From Verrucomicrobiales bacterium (GTDB lineage: Bacteria; Verrucomicrobiota; Verrucomicrobiia; Limisphaerales; UBA9464), in NCBI GenBank assembly GCA_027488845.1, contig JAIYBC010000058.1, forward strand, positions 1 to 59,053: DNA of 59,053 nt, read 5' to 3'. The position numbers and the translations under genes are program-made. Positions within the stretch are counted from its first letter, which is position 1. Every line of letters begins with the position of its first letter. Of this stretch, positions 50,562-58,958 are shown one piece after another. The notes beneath the pieces were generated by a model. It had not been told where the DNA came from, searched no databases, and saw nothing but the letters and a program-made list of their open reading frames with translations.

Positions 50562-51590
50562 CTACTTCCCGGAATGGTCCTTCTTCAGGTGCTCGCCGAG
50601 CAGGTCGCGGCCGAAGTCGTTGGTGAAGTCGCGCCAGACGGCATGGACGTGGTTCGCGTCGTTCTGGGTGTTGTCGTACTCGAGCAGGAAGGTGGGACCG
50701 TGGACGCGGTAGTAGTGCGCCTTGCCGCGCTCCAGCGAACCGGCCCAGCCGAAGCGGATCGTGTCGCGGCCCGCCTTCTGGATCTTGAGCATGTCGTCCG
50801 CGGCGAGTTCACCGCGGAGACGTCCGACGTATTCGTACACGATCGCGTCGAGGGTGTTCCGCTGTTCCGGGGAGAGTTCCGAGTAGGCGATGCCCTTCGG
50901 TTCGCCGATCTCGGCCCGGCGGGAGGCGACGGTGAGGATGTCGTCCGGCGCGGCCGCGAGGATCACGGCGGTCTTCCGCTGCTCCGGGGAGAGCGACTCC
51001 ATCAGCGAGCGGGCGAGGTCCTCCTCGGCGGCGAGCACGCGCAGGCCCTTGCGTGGGCCGGTGCGGACCTCGGCGGGGTTGGTGCCGAGGAAGGTCGGGG
51101 TGCCGGCGGCGAACTTCCCGTCGACGACGGTGAAGTTGAAGGACATGTGGTGGCCCTCGTAGCGCCATCCCCAGGTGCCCTTGGCGTCGGGCTTGCCGAA
51201 GATCGAGATGTGGTAGAGCTGGGGATCGCGGGGGAACCGGCGGTTGGGTCCCTCGATCTCCTGGAGGATCTGCTCCAGGCTCATGATGGTGGCGGCCTTG
51301 TTGAAGCCGCGGGGGCTGAGGCCCGTGGACAGCAGGGCGAACGCGAGGTTCTGCTGGGCCGGCTTCAGGCTGCCGACGGTGACGCCCTTGCGTTCCTTGG
51401 GGATGAAGTGCCAGTTCTCGCGTTCGTCGGCGCCGAACTCGAAGGCGGCGACCGCGCGCTGCTCCTCGGTGAGGGCGGCGAGGAAGGAGTTGGCGGCCTG
51501 GGTCATCTCATCGACCGGTCCGGCGGCGAGCCGGACGGCGGCGAGGAGGCCGAGAAGCAGGAGGGAGCGCATGGCGGTCACGGTGGGCAT
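50562..51590 (-). CDS. secreted DUF3500 protein
   Basis: 342 aa; Met7 (51572) is an equally good start and begins the hydrophobic signal 'MRSLLLLGLLAAVRLAAG'. DUF3500 is suggested by 'NSFLAALTEEQRAVAAFEF', 'ENWHFIPKERKGVTVGSLKPAQQNLAFALLSTGLS', 'FGKPDAKGTWGWRYEGHHMSFNFTVV' and the terminal 'GPTFLLEYDNTQNDANHVHAVWRDF'. Exported; enzymatic activity unknown. It is 19 bp from the propeller gene on the same strand. Confidence 0.85.
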   Translation of the reverse strand: MPTVTAMRSLLLLGLLAAVRLAAGPVDEMTQAANSFLAALTEEQRAVAAFEFGADERENWHFIPKERKGVTVGSLKPAQQNLAFALLSTGLSPRGFNKAATIMSLEQILQEIEGPNRRFPRDPQLYHISIFGKPDAKGTWGWRYEGHHMSFNFTVVDGKFAAGTPTFLGTNPAEVRTGPRKGLRVLAAEEDLARSLMESLSPEQRKTAVILAAAPDDILTVASRRAEIGEPKGIAYSELSPEQRNTLDAIVYEYVGRLRGELAADDMLKIQKAGRDTIRFGWAGSLERGKAHYYRVHGPTFLLEYDNTQNDANHVHAVWRDFTNDFGRDLLGEHLKKDHSGK

Positions 51591-51629
51591 GGGGATGGAA
51601 GGCGGGTCGGACGCCCGGGGGCAACCGGT

Positions 51630-53342
51630 TTATTCGGGGCCGTTGGCCTTGGGTTCGGGCAGGAAGAAGGACAGGGCGAGCGCCAGCACGAACATCGCGG
51701 TGGCGGTGATGCCCGCGGCCTGGGCGACGTGGACCGGAGTGGTGCCGCCGAGCGCCGGCGCCAGGAGGTTGGTGGTCACGAAGGCCATGGAGGTGCCGAC
51801 CATGCGGCCGCCCACGTTGGTGGCGAAGCTGCCGCCGGTGCCCCGGAGATGGATCGGGAACACCTTCGGCAGGTATTCGCCCATGTAGCTGAACTGGGCG
51901 ACCGTCAGCAGTCCGGCAAGGAAGATGCCCCACTGGAAGACCTCGGGCTGGGCCTTGTAGAGCCACAGGTAGGTCAACGGCAGCACCAGCAGGCCGGGCA
52001 CCTGGAAGAGGCGGAGCAGGTTGCCGCGGGTCATCGCGGTGGCGAGCAGCAGGGCGAGCAGGATCCGGCCGACCAGGCCGCCCATCTCCTGCCAGAACTG
52101 GATGTCCTTGCCGCGGGTCTTGACGAGGGTGTCCGGGACCTCCTGCTTCGCCCGGTTGGCGCCGAGCTGCCCGAGCACCTTCTCACGGTCGAGCACCGCC
52201 TTGCGGACCTCCTCGCGTCCACCGGCCAGCTCCGTCAGGCGGGCGTCCAGTTGGGTGAACTGGTTGGTGAGGGCCTTGAGCTTGTCCACCACCGCCACGC
52301 GGGCCTCGGGCGGGGTGTTGGTGTCGGCGAGCGGACGGGCGGTGGCGCGCATGGCGACGCGGAGCTTGGCCCGCTGGCCGGCGAGTTCGCGCAGGCCCGG
52401 CACCGAGGCCGCGGCGGTGTCGAAGGCCGGCCGGACCTGGTCGAGCTGCTGGTTCAGCTCGGCGGCCTCCTTCTGGAGCGGCCGCAGCGCCTGGATCGGT
52501 TCCGCCAGGGTCGAGAGCCCGGGAACGATCCGCGTCGGCGTGAGCTGGAGCGCGCCGAAGGCGACGCCGTAGGCGCAGGCGGAGAGCGCGGCGGTGACCA
52601 GGGTCGTGCGGCGCAACGCCGGGGAGAAGAGCTCGCCGAAGCTGGCGCGCCGGAGCGTTCCGGCCGCACGGCGTTCCTTCCAGGCCTGGGATTCCGGCAC
52701 GAAGGGCAGCAGCAACGCGATGGGGATCGCCGGCAGCAGGCCGGTGATCAGCGTGTAGCGCCAGTCGGCGTGGGAGTTGAACGGCTCGGGGATCGGCAGC
52801 GCGGGCAGCGAGGAGGAGTGCGTGAGGATCCACCCGTTGACCACGGTGACGAAGAGTCCGCCGACGGAGGCGAACGCCTGGGTCCAGCCGAGGACCTTCT
52901 CCTTTCGGCCCTTCTCCGGGAACAGCTCGGCGAGCCAGGTGATCGCGGCCACGAACTCGACGCAGACGCCGACGAACGTCGCGCAGCGGAAGAACACGAA
53001 CCAACCGAGCGAGGTGCTCAGGGCCGCCGCGACCGGCGAGAACGAGTAGAGGGCGATGCTCAGGGCGAGGACCGTCTTCCGTCCGAGCCGGTCGGTGAGC
53101 CAACCGCCGAGCAGTCCGAAGACGCCGCCGCTGAGGGCCGCGATCCACAGCAGTCGGCCGACCCACGCCGTGACGTCGGGATGGTTCGCAGGGAGCTGGA
53201 GGATCTCCGACAGCGCCGGCGCCGCGATCAGCGGGAGCAGCAACAGCTCGTAGGTGTCGAAGAGGAACCCGATCGCCGCCACGGCCAACACCAGCCAGGC
53301 GGTCAGGTCCAGGGGCTTCGGGGAAGGGGACGGCTGGTTCAT
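51630..53342 (-). CDS. MFS transporter with central coiled-coil insertion
   Basis: 570 aa, longer than the usual 400-450. The N-terminal half has six helices with the MFS motif 'GGWLTDRLGRKTVLALS'. The C-terminal half has the symmetric helices starting near 'QEMGGLVGRILLALLLATAM'. Between TM7 and TM8, residues about 275-400, there is a charged helical segment with heptad-like spacing ('LQKEAAELNQQLDQVRPAFDTAA', 'LKALTNQFTQLDARLTELAGGREEVRKAVLDREKVLGQLG') that reads as a coiled coil, not as membrane. The sugar/aromatic-acid porter-like pattern does not identify the substrate. Confidence 0.8.
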   Translation of the reverse strand: MNQPSPSPKPLDLTAWLVLAVAAIGFLFDTYELLLLPLIAAPALSEILQLPANHPDVTAWVGRLLWIAALSGGVFGLLGGWLTDRLGRKTVLALSIALYSFSPVAAALSTSLGWFVFFRCATFVGVCVEFVAAITWLAELFPEKGRKEKVLGWTQAFASVGGLFVTVVNGWILTHSSSLPALPIPEPFNSHADWRYTLITGLLPAIPIALLLPFVPESQAWKERRAAGTLRRASFGELFSPALRRTTLVTAALSACAYGVAFGALQLTPTRIVPGLSTLAEPIQALRPLQKEAAELNQQLDQVRPAFDTAAASVPGLRELAGQRAKLRVAMRATARPLADTNTPPEARVAVVDKLKALTNQFTQLDARLTELAGGREEVRKAVLDREKVLGQLGANRAKQEVPDTLVKTRGKDIQFWQEMGGLVGRILLALLLATAMTRGNLLRLFQVPGLLVLPLTYLWLYKAQPEVFQWGIFLAGLLTVAQFSYMGEYLPKVFPIHLRGTGGSFATNVGGRMVGTSMAFVTTNLLAPALGGTTPVHVAQAAGITATAMFVLALALSFFLPEPKANGPE

Positions 53343-53611
53343 ACGTGTGCGTACGAAGTACGCTTCACGGCTGGGCCGGGCAATCCCCAACTTGGTTGGG
53401 AGGTGGGTCGGATGCCATGGACTGCTCCCGAATCCCCCTGCGCACTCCGCGCCTCAGCGGGAGAACGGATCCCCCGCAGGATTTCTCCCGCCGAGACGCG
53501 GCGACGCCGAGGTGGTTCACAACCAAGGGGCCAAGGACACCGGTGCCCACCCCTTTGCGTCTTGGCGAATTTGCGTGAGGTGCGTCCTACCCTGGATTGG
53601 ACGATTCCGGC
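53343..53611. other. intergenic region with inverted repeat
   Basis: No gene seen. A 9-bp stem GCGGGAGAA (53457-53465) pairs with TTCTCCCGC (53483-53491). The 'TTCACAACCAAGGGGCC' at 53516-53532 is the reverse of the TTGTGAA tail that ends REP elements elsewhere in the window, so this is likely a decayed element. Confidence 0.5.
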
Positions 53612-54721
53612 TCAGCTCGTGGCGGTGACGGACTTGGGCCGCAGTTTGCCGAAGAGGTTCTCGTACCAGTGCAGCAACGCGCAGAGGGACACCGGCAGGG
53701 TCACCAACAGCCCCACGCAGCAGGCGAGGAAGCCGACGAGGCCCGCGACGCCAATCAGCAGCGAGAAGACGAGGTGCCATCCGAGGTGGCGGAGGACCCG
53801 CTTCCGGCTGAGTTCCAGGGCCGGCCAGAAGTCGTAGTCCTTGTCGGCGACGAGCGGGATGGCGAAGAGCCAGAGCATTCCCACGATCCACGAGGCGGCG
53901 ATGCAGACCAGCAGGCAAAGCCCGCCGAGCACCAGCGCCACGGCACCGATTCCCGAGACCACCTGATCGAAGTCCTGCGGTCGCGAACCCTGTGCTCCTG
54001 CCATAGACGAGCCGAAGACCAGGAACAGGACGATTCCGATCACAGGCAGGAAGATCAGCAGGTTGGCCGCGAACATCGCGAGATAGGCCATCAGGTGCTG
54101 GAAGAACCGCGGTCCGAAGGCCGAGAAGATCAGGCCCACATCCGCGTCCCGTCCCCGGATCTTGCGCAGGTAGACCACGTAGAGCCCTCCGAGCAGGGGA
54201 CCGTACAGGGCGATCTGGACCAGGGCCCCGAGGATCGGAATCGAGGATCCGGCCATCATCAGGAGCCAAACCAGCGCGCCGGTGCCGAGCAGGATGCCTG
54301 GGTTCCGGGTGAAGGTCTGCCATCCGCGTCGGAACGGTTCCACCAGGTCCACCGGGTAGTCCGTGGCCAGCAACTCCTCCTCGGAAACGGAGTCGTCGTG
54401 CGGTGCGGAAGCCTGCGGCGCGGCCGGCTGCGGATTGGACGGCGGCGCGTCCGACGGGCCGCTGGCCGGGGTCGGACCGGCGACGGGTTCCGTCGTGGAC
54501 GGCTGGGGCGTGGACGGCACCGGCGGGATCTCTGGCACCGATGTCGGCGTCGGAGGGTTCATCCAACCGGGTTGGGCCTCCGAAAGCGGGATCCAGTTCG
54601 CCAGGCCGTTCCGCCAGACGAGGGTGGCGGCGGTGACGGTTCCGTTCCGGAGAAGTTCGGCGAGCTGTTCCTCGGGAATCGGACCGGCGGGCTGACCTTG
54701 GGAGACGTAGTACCAGTCCAT
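53612..54721 (-). CDS. GYF-domain membrane protein
   Basis: 369 aa. The N-terminal GYF_2 domain is 'WYYVSQGQPAGPIPEEQLAELLRNGTVTAATLVWRNGLANWIPL' (about 3-50). A Pro/Ser/Thr-rich linker (about 55-105) follows. Residues about 130-360 hold five or six membrane helices with 'DLVEPFRRGWQTFTRNPGIL' and 'ADKDYDFWPALELSRKRVLRHLGWH', the pattern of a DUF4013/BPSS1780-like integral membrane domain. GYF domains bind proline-rich peptides. Function unknown. It is alone between intergenic repeats. Confidence 0.8.
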   Translation of the reverse strand: MDWYYVSQGQPAGPIPEEQLAELLRNGTVTAATLVWRNGLANWIPLSEAQPGWMNPPTPTSVPEIPPVPSTPQPSTTEPVAGPTPASGPSDAPPSNPQPAAPQASAPHDDSVSEEELLATDYPVDLVEPFRRGWQTFTRNPGILLGTGALVWLLMMAGSSIPILGALVQIALYGPLLGGLYVVYLRKIRGRDADVGLIFSAFGPRFFQHLMAYLAMFAANLLIFLPVIGIVLFLVFGSSMAGAQGSRPQDFDQVVSGIGAVALVLGGLCLLVCIAASWIVGMLWLFAIPLVADKDYDFWPALELSRKRVLRHLGWHLVFSLLIGVAGLVGFLACCVGLLVTLPVSLCALLHWYENLFGKLRPKSVTATS

Positions 54722-55185
54722 GGTGGGGAGATCGGTTGAGATCGGTGCGACAATGCCATCCGCGGCCGCCCGTTGCGAAAGGAGAATCCGGGCAGCGTTT
54801 CCACGTGGATCGTGTTCCGGGGCGTGGCGGCAGACAACGGGGAGTTGGACACGGATTTCACGGATCATCACGGAGGCTCCGAAGCTCCTTCGGCATGGAC
54901 CTTCATGGTCCCGTTGGACCGCCGGCGTTGTACCAGGCAGGTGGGTTGAGGTTCCGCGTCGATTTGCGGAGGAAGGTCAGGTCGGCTGAAGCCGGGACTC
55001 CATGCCCCTGGGGGTCGTCGCGCCCTTGGCGCCCTGCTTTGTGGACCCGGGATTCGACCGCCTTCGAGGCGCCGGTGGGTCCTGAACCGAACCGCCCGCA
55101 ACATCGGACGACGGACCACGAAAAACTCCCCTTTCCGTGTCCTTCGAGCCTCTGTGGCCCAAAGGCTTGGCCATCACAAAACCAG
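54722..55185. other. long intergenic region with REP element
   Basis: No gene seen on either strand. It contains a REP-like element (54979-55050) and the promoter region of the AAA/DUF4143 gene. Confidence 0.6.
54979..55050. repeat. REP-like element
   Basis: Contains GTCGGCTGAAGCCGGGACTCC followed by ATGCCCCTGGGG, the same unit as the right arm of the REPINs at 1751 and 58811, then GCGCCCTGCTTTGTGGACC. Only one arm is well preserved. Confidence 0.75.
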
Positions 55186-55215
55186 ACTTTACGAATAGAC
55201 GTCTAAACGTAAAGT
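55186..55215. promoter_or_regulatory. 30-bp near-perfect palindrome over the start region
   Basis: ACTTTACG (55186-55193) and CGTAAAGT (55208-55215) flank a perfect TAGACGTCTA core (55196-55205); only the AA/AA spacers break the symmetry. It ends 6 bases before the ATG of the AAA/DUF4143 gene, covering where a ribosome-binding site should be. It is best read as an operator for a dimeric regulator or a translation-blocking hairpin. No regulator gene is adjacent. Confidence 0.75.
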
Positions 55216-55221
55216 GTGGTT

Positions 55222-56361
55222 ATGAACGTGAGTCGTCCCGTGTGGACGAGGCGCCTTGAGGACGGATGGGCCTCCGCACCGATTGTCTGGCTTACCGGGG
55301 TTCGTCGACTCGGCAAAACGGTCTTGGCGCGCTCGATGCCGGACTCGGATTTCTTCAACTGCGACCTGCCTTCCACGGAGGCGCGATTCCGGGATCCGGA
55401 GACCGCGCTGGCGGCCGTTCGGGGGCCGTTGCTGGTCCTCGACGAGGTCCACCAACTCCCCGATCCGAGCCGGCTGCTGAAGATCGCCGCGGACTCCTTC
55501 CCGGGGCTGAGGTTGCTGGCCACGGGTTCTTCCACGTTGGCGGCTACGTCGAAGTTCCGCGACTCGCTTGCAGGACGGAAGCGCGTGGTCGAGTTGACAC
55601 CGGTGCTGGTCGAGGAGTTGCCCGCCTTCGGGATTCGGGATCTGGACAGGCGCCTCCTGCATGGCGGCCTGCCACAACCGCTCCAGGCGGAAAAGGCGAC
55701 CACGGATTTCTATTCCGAGTGGCTCGACTCGTACTTCTCGAGGGACGTCCAGGAGCTCTTCCACCTGGAGAAGCGTGGTGCGTTCCTGAGGACCGCCCTG
55801 CTCGTTTTGGCACAAAGCGGCGGGATGCTCGACGCCACGGCCATGGCGAAGCACGTCGGCGTGAGCCGCCCCACCATCCTCCATTGGCTGGATGTCCTGC
55901 AGATCACCCATTTCGCACGCCTGCTGTCTCCCTTTTCCGGCGGCGGCCGACGCGAGATCATCGCCCAACCGAAGCTGTATGGATTCGACACGGGATTCGT
56001 CTGCCATGCCAGTGGCTGGGACTCGTTGCGGAGCGGTGACCGCGGGGTGCTCTGGGAACATCTTGTCCTCGAGACCTTGGTCTCCATACCGGTCGCAAGG
56101 ATCCACTACTGGCGAGACAAGCAGCAGCGCGAGGTGGACTTTGTGTTGCCGAGGAGCCGCGACCTGGTCGACGCCATCGAGTGCAAGTGGAACCCCGAAG
56201 CCTTCGAGCCCCGGAGCCTTGCGGTCTTCCGCGAGGCCTATCCCCGCGGCCGAAACCTGGTGGTCTCACCGGGCATTCCTTCCCGGTACACGCGGAATTT
56301 CCGGGACCTTGAGGTCACCTTCCTCCCCGTCACCGAACTCCGTGGCCTGCTTGCCGGCTGA
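55222..56361 (+). CDS. AAA_14/DUF4143 ATPase
   Basis: 379 aa from the ATG at 55222. Walker A is 'LTGVRRLGKTVLARSM' (GxRRxGKT), Walker B 'LLVLDEVHQLPD', sensor 'LLATGSST'. After the AAA_14 domain come the DUF4143 features: 'YFSRDVQELFHLEKRGAF', the winged-helix-like 'MAKHVGVSRPTILHWLDVLQI', and a C-terminal 'YWRDKQQREVDFVL...IECKWNP' segment with the E-x-K pattern of PD-(D/E)xK nucleases. Such proteins are common, often scattered by transfer, and their role is not established. A palindrome sits directly upstream. Confidence 0.85.
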   Translation: MNVSRPVWTRRLEDGWASAPIVWLTGVRRLGKTVLARSMPDSDFFNCDLPSTEARFRDPETALAAVRGPLLVLDEVHQLPDPSRLLKIAADSFPGLRLLATGSSTLAATSKFRDSLAGRKRVVELTPVLVEELPAFGIRDLDRRLLHGGLPQPLQAEKATTDFYSEWLDSYFSRDVQELFHLEKRGAFLRTALLVLAQSGGMLDATAMAKHVGVSRPTILHWLDVLQITHFARLLSPFSGGGRREIIAQPKLYGFDTGFVCHASGWDSLRSGDRGVLWEHLVLETLVSIPVARIHYWRDKQQREVDFVLPRSRDLVDAIECKWNPEAFEPRSLAVFREAYPRGRNLVVSPGIPSRYTRNFRDLEVTFLPVTELRGLLAG

Positions 56362-56367
56362 TCCCGG

Positions 56368-58587
56368 TCATTCCAAGGCTTCGCGCATGGCCTTGAACCA
56401 GTCGCCGCCGGCCTCCTTCTCCACCACCCGGGCCGCGGCCGCCTCCATGTCCTCGATGCAGTCCGCCGGCAGTTCCTGCAGGAAGGGCGACGGATGGCAG
56501 GGCATCACCTGCGTGTACCGGCGACGTCCGCGGCAATGGCTGATGCGCAGCGTCTCCTGGGCCCGGGTGATGCCGACGTAGAACAGCCGGCGTTCCTCGT
56601 CGAGGGTGCCTTCGATCTTGCTCCGCGAATGGGGCAGCAGGCCGTCTTCGACGCCGACGATGTGCACGTGCGGGAACTCCAGGCCCTTGGCCGCGTGCAT
56701 GGTGATCAACAGCACCTGGTCGCCCTTCTCCTCGCGGTCCTCCTCGCGCTCGCGGTCGAGGGTGAGGTCGGCGAGGAACTCGTCCAGACGGTCCATCGGC
56801 CGGCCCGGGTAGGACGGCGGGATCCCGGGGAGCATCGCCTGGGAGCCGGCTGCCGGGGGCTTCGGCGCCGCCATCTCGTCGAGCAGGCCTTCCGGATCGT
56901 CCTCGTTGATCTCGAAACGCGGCTTGGCCTTCTTTGCCGGCGACGTACCGGAGATCGCCTCGCGCCGCGCGCGCCGGGCCTTGGCCGACTCCTCGCCGTC
57001 GAGGTCGTCGAGCAGTTCCAGCACGTTGCGCACGCGTGCCTCGGCCACCTCGGCGTCCTTGTCCCCCCGTCGGAGTTCGTCGAGGTAGCCGGTCTCCTGC
57101 AGCCAGCCCTCGGCCCAACCGGTCAGGGAAACCGGGGAGTTGCCCGAGATGGCCGCCCGCTGGGTCTCGATCCAGTGGCGGAACCCAGCCACGGCGTCGC
57201 GCGTGCGCGGCTGGAACGACGCGAGGACGTCGGTGTGCCGCATGATGGTGAACACGCTGGCCTTGCGCTCGGAGCTGAAGGCGAGCAGGCGCTCCATGGT
57301 GACGTCGCTCAACCCGCGCGCCGGCTTGTTCGCGATGCGCAACAGGCTGATGTCGTCGTCCGGGTTCACGAACGTCTTCAGGTACGAGAGCACGTCCTTG
57401 ATCTCGGTGCGGTCGAAGAAGCTCTGGCCGCCGATGAGGTGGTAGCGGATGCGCGCCTTGCGCAGGGCGGTCTCGACCGGCCGCGCCTGGAGGTTGGTCC
57501 GGTAGAGGATCGCCTGGCGTCCCCAAGGGATGTTCCGGGCGAGGCGGTCGTACTCGATGTTCTCCGCCACGGTCCGTGCCTCCTCCTCGTCGGTGTCGAA
57601 GGCGTACAACGCGATCTTGGAGCCGTCGCCCTTCGAGGACCACAACGTCTTGCCGCGGCGCCGGGTGTTGCGGCGGATGACCTCGTTGGCGGCCTTGAGG
57701 ATGGTGTTGGTCGAGCGGTAGTTCTGCTCCAGCTTGATGACCTTCACCTCGGGGTAGTGCTTCTCGAGGTCCAGGATGTTGGCGATCTGGGCGCCGCGCC
57801 ACCCGTAGATCGACTGGTCGTCGTCGCCCACCACGCAGAGGTTCCGCGACTTGCCGGCGAGGAAGTTGACCAGCTCGAACTGGCTCCCGTTGGTGTCCTG
57901 ATACTCGTCGACCATGACGTACCGGTACTTGCGCCGGCACGCCTCCAGGGCGTCGGGATGGTCCCGGAACAGGCGCAGGGTGAGCAGGATGAGGTCGTCG
58001 AAGTCGACGGCATTGCAGGCGTGGAGGGCGCTCTCGTAGCGCTTGGCGACGTGTTCGGCCAAGGCCCGCACGGAGGGATCGCCGAACGCGGCGTCGGCAC
58101 CGCCGTTCTTGAACTTGCTCAGCATGCCCAACACCGCCCCGGCGTCGGTCTTCTCCCCCTTGGCCGAGATCTGGCTCAGGATCTTGCGCATCGCCGAGAG
58201 CTGGTCGGCCTCGTCGTAGATCACGAAGTTCCGCTTGTAGCCCAGCTTCTCGATGTGCTGGCGCAGGATCCGGACGCAGAGGGAGTGGAACGTGCAGAGC
58301 GTCGGCCGCTCGGTGAAGGGATCCTCCGGTGCGCCGGGATCCTTCCGCGTCCGCGGGGCGCGCGGCACCATGCCGTTGACGCGCGCCAACATCTCGCGGG
58401 CGGCCTTGTTGGTGAAGGTCACCGCCAGGATGTGGCCCGGGGCGATTCCCCGTCCGATCATGTGCGCGATCCGGCAGGTCAGGGTGCGGGTCTTCCCGGT
58501 CCCGGCGCCGGCGAGGATCAGGACCGGCCCGTCGTGGGTCACGACCGCCTCGCGCTGCTGGGGATTGAGTGAGCCCAGGTCGAACAT
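56368..58587 (-). CDS. UvrD/Rep-family DNA helicase
   Basis: 739 aa from the ATG at 58587. Superfamily 1A motifs: Q-motif 'SLNPQQREAVVTHDGPVLILAGAGTGKT' (motif I), 'VDEYQDTN' (II), 'VVGDDDQSIYGWRGA' (III), 'LEQNYRSTNTIL' (IV), 'LITMHAAKGLEF' (V) and 'RRLFYVGITRAQE' (VI). It unwinds DNA 3' to 5' in repair and replication restart. A long acidic-basic linker near residues 530-620 is larger than in PcrA, and the C-terminal tail is short. The gene converges on the AAA/DUF4143 gene with a 6-bp gap. Confidence 0.95.
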   Translation of the reverse strand: MFDLGSLNPQQREAVVTHDGPVLILAGAGTGKTRTLTCRIAHMIGRGIAPGHILAVTFTNKAAREMLARVNGMVPRAPRTRKDPGAPEDPFTERPTLCTFHSLCVRILRQHIEKLGYKRNFVIYDEADQLSAMRKILSQISAKGEKTDAGAVLGMLSKFKNGGADAAFGDPSVRALAEHVAKRYESALHACNAVDFDDLILLTLRLFRDHPDALEACRRKYRYVMVDEYQDTNGSQFELVNFLAGKSRNLCVVGDDDQSIYGWRGAQIANILDLEKHYPEVKVIKLEQNYRSTNTILKAANEVIRRNTRRRGKTLWSSKGDGSKIALYAFDTDEEEARTVAENIEYDRLARNIPWGRQAILYRTNLQARPVETALRKARIRYHLIGGQSFFDRTEIKDVLSYLKTFVNPDDDISLLRIANKPARGLSDVTMERLLAFSSERKASVFTIMRHTDVLASFQPRTRDAVAGFRHWIETQRAAISGNSPVSLTGWAEGWLQETGYLDELRRGDKDAEVAEARVRNVLELLDDLDGEESAKARRARREAISGTSPAKKAKPRFEINEDDPEGLLDEMAAPKPPAAGSQAMLPGIPPSYPGRPMDRLDEFLADLTLDREREEDREEKGDQVLLITMHAAKGLEFPHVHIVGVEDGLLPHSRSKIEGTLDEERRLFYVGITRAQETLRISHCRGRRRYTQVMPCHPSPFLQELPADCIEDMEAAAARVVEKEAGGDWFKAMREALE

Positions 58588-58726
58588 GGCCCGCGAGCAT
58601 GGGCGGCGCCGACGTCGGGTCAAGTGGGCGAGTCCGGTGCGGCTCCCCGCCTTTGGATTCGGCCGCCGTGCCGGGGTGCCGGCGGTAAGCACGCGGAGCC
58701 GCGGAGTTCGCGGAGGGTTCGCAGGA

Positions 58727-58878
58727 GTACGGAGTCCCGGCTTCAGCGGGTCAAAGTCGTGGGGGCCTCGGCGGGTGGTCGAAGTGCAGGGCCTTTTGCA
58801 GAGGAGGCTCGGGCCGGCTGAAGCCGGGACTCCATACCCCAGAGGGGCGTCGCACTCTTGGCACCCTCGGTTGTGAAC
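58727..58878. repeat. REPIN-like element with tail
   Basis: Left arm GTACGGAGTCCCGGCTTCAGC (58727-58747) faces right arm GGCCGGCTGAAGCCGGGACTCC (58812-58833), followed by the tail GGCACCCTCGGTTGTGAA at 58860-58877. Spacing and both arms match the element at 1661-1783. Confidence 0.8.
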
Positions 58879-58909
58879 CCCTCAGCGCCTCAGTGTCTCG
58901 GCGTCTCAG

Positions 58910-58933
58910 CGCTTCAACGCTTCAACGCTTCAA
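58910..58933 (-). repeat. octamer tandem repeat CGCTTCAA x3
   Basis: Three perfect units; the reverse complement TTGAAGCG is the repeat unit at 37913-37960. Confidence 0.9.
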
Positions 58934-58958
58934 CGCATCGGTGTCCTGGAAAGGGATG

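Larger units (their letters stand above)
58588..58958. other. intergenic region with REPIN and octamer repeat
   Basis: No gene seen. Holds a REPIN-like element (58727-58878) and three copies of the CGCTTCAA octamer (58910-58933). Confidence 0.6.
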
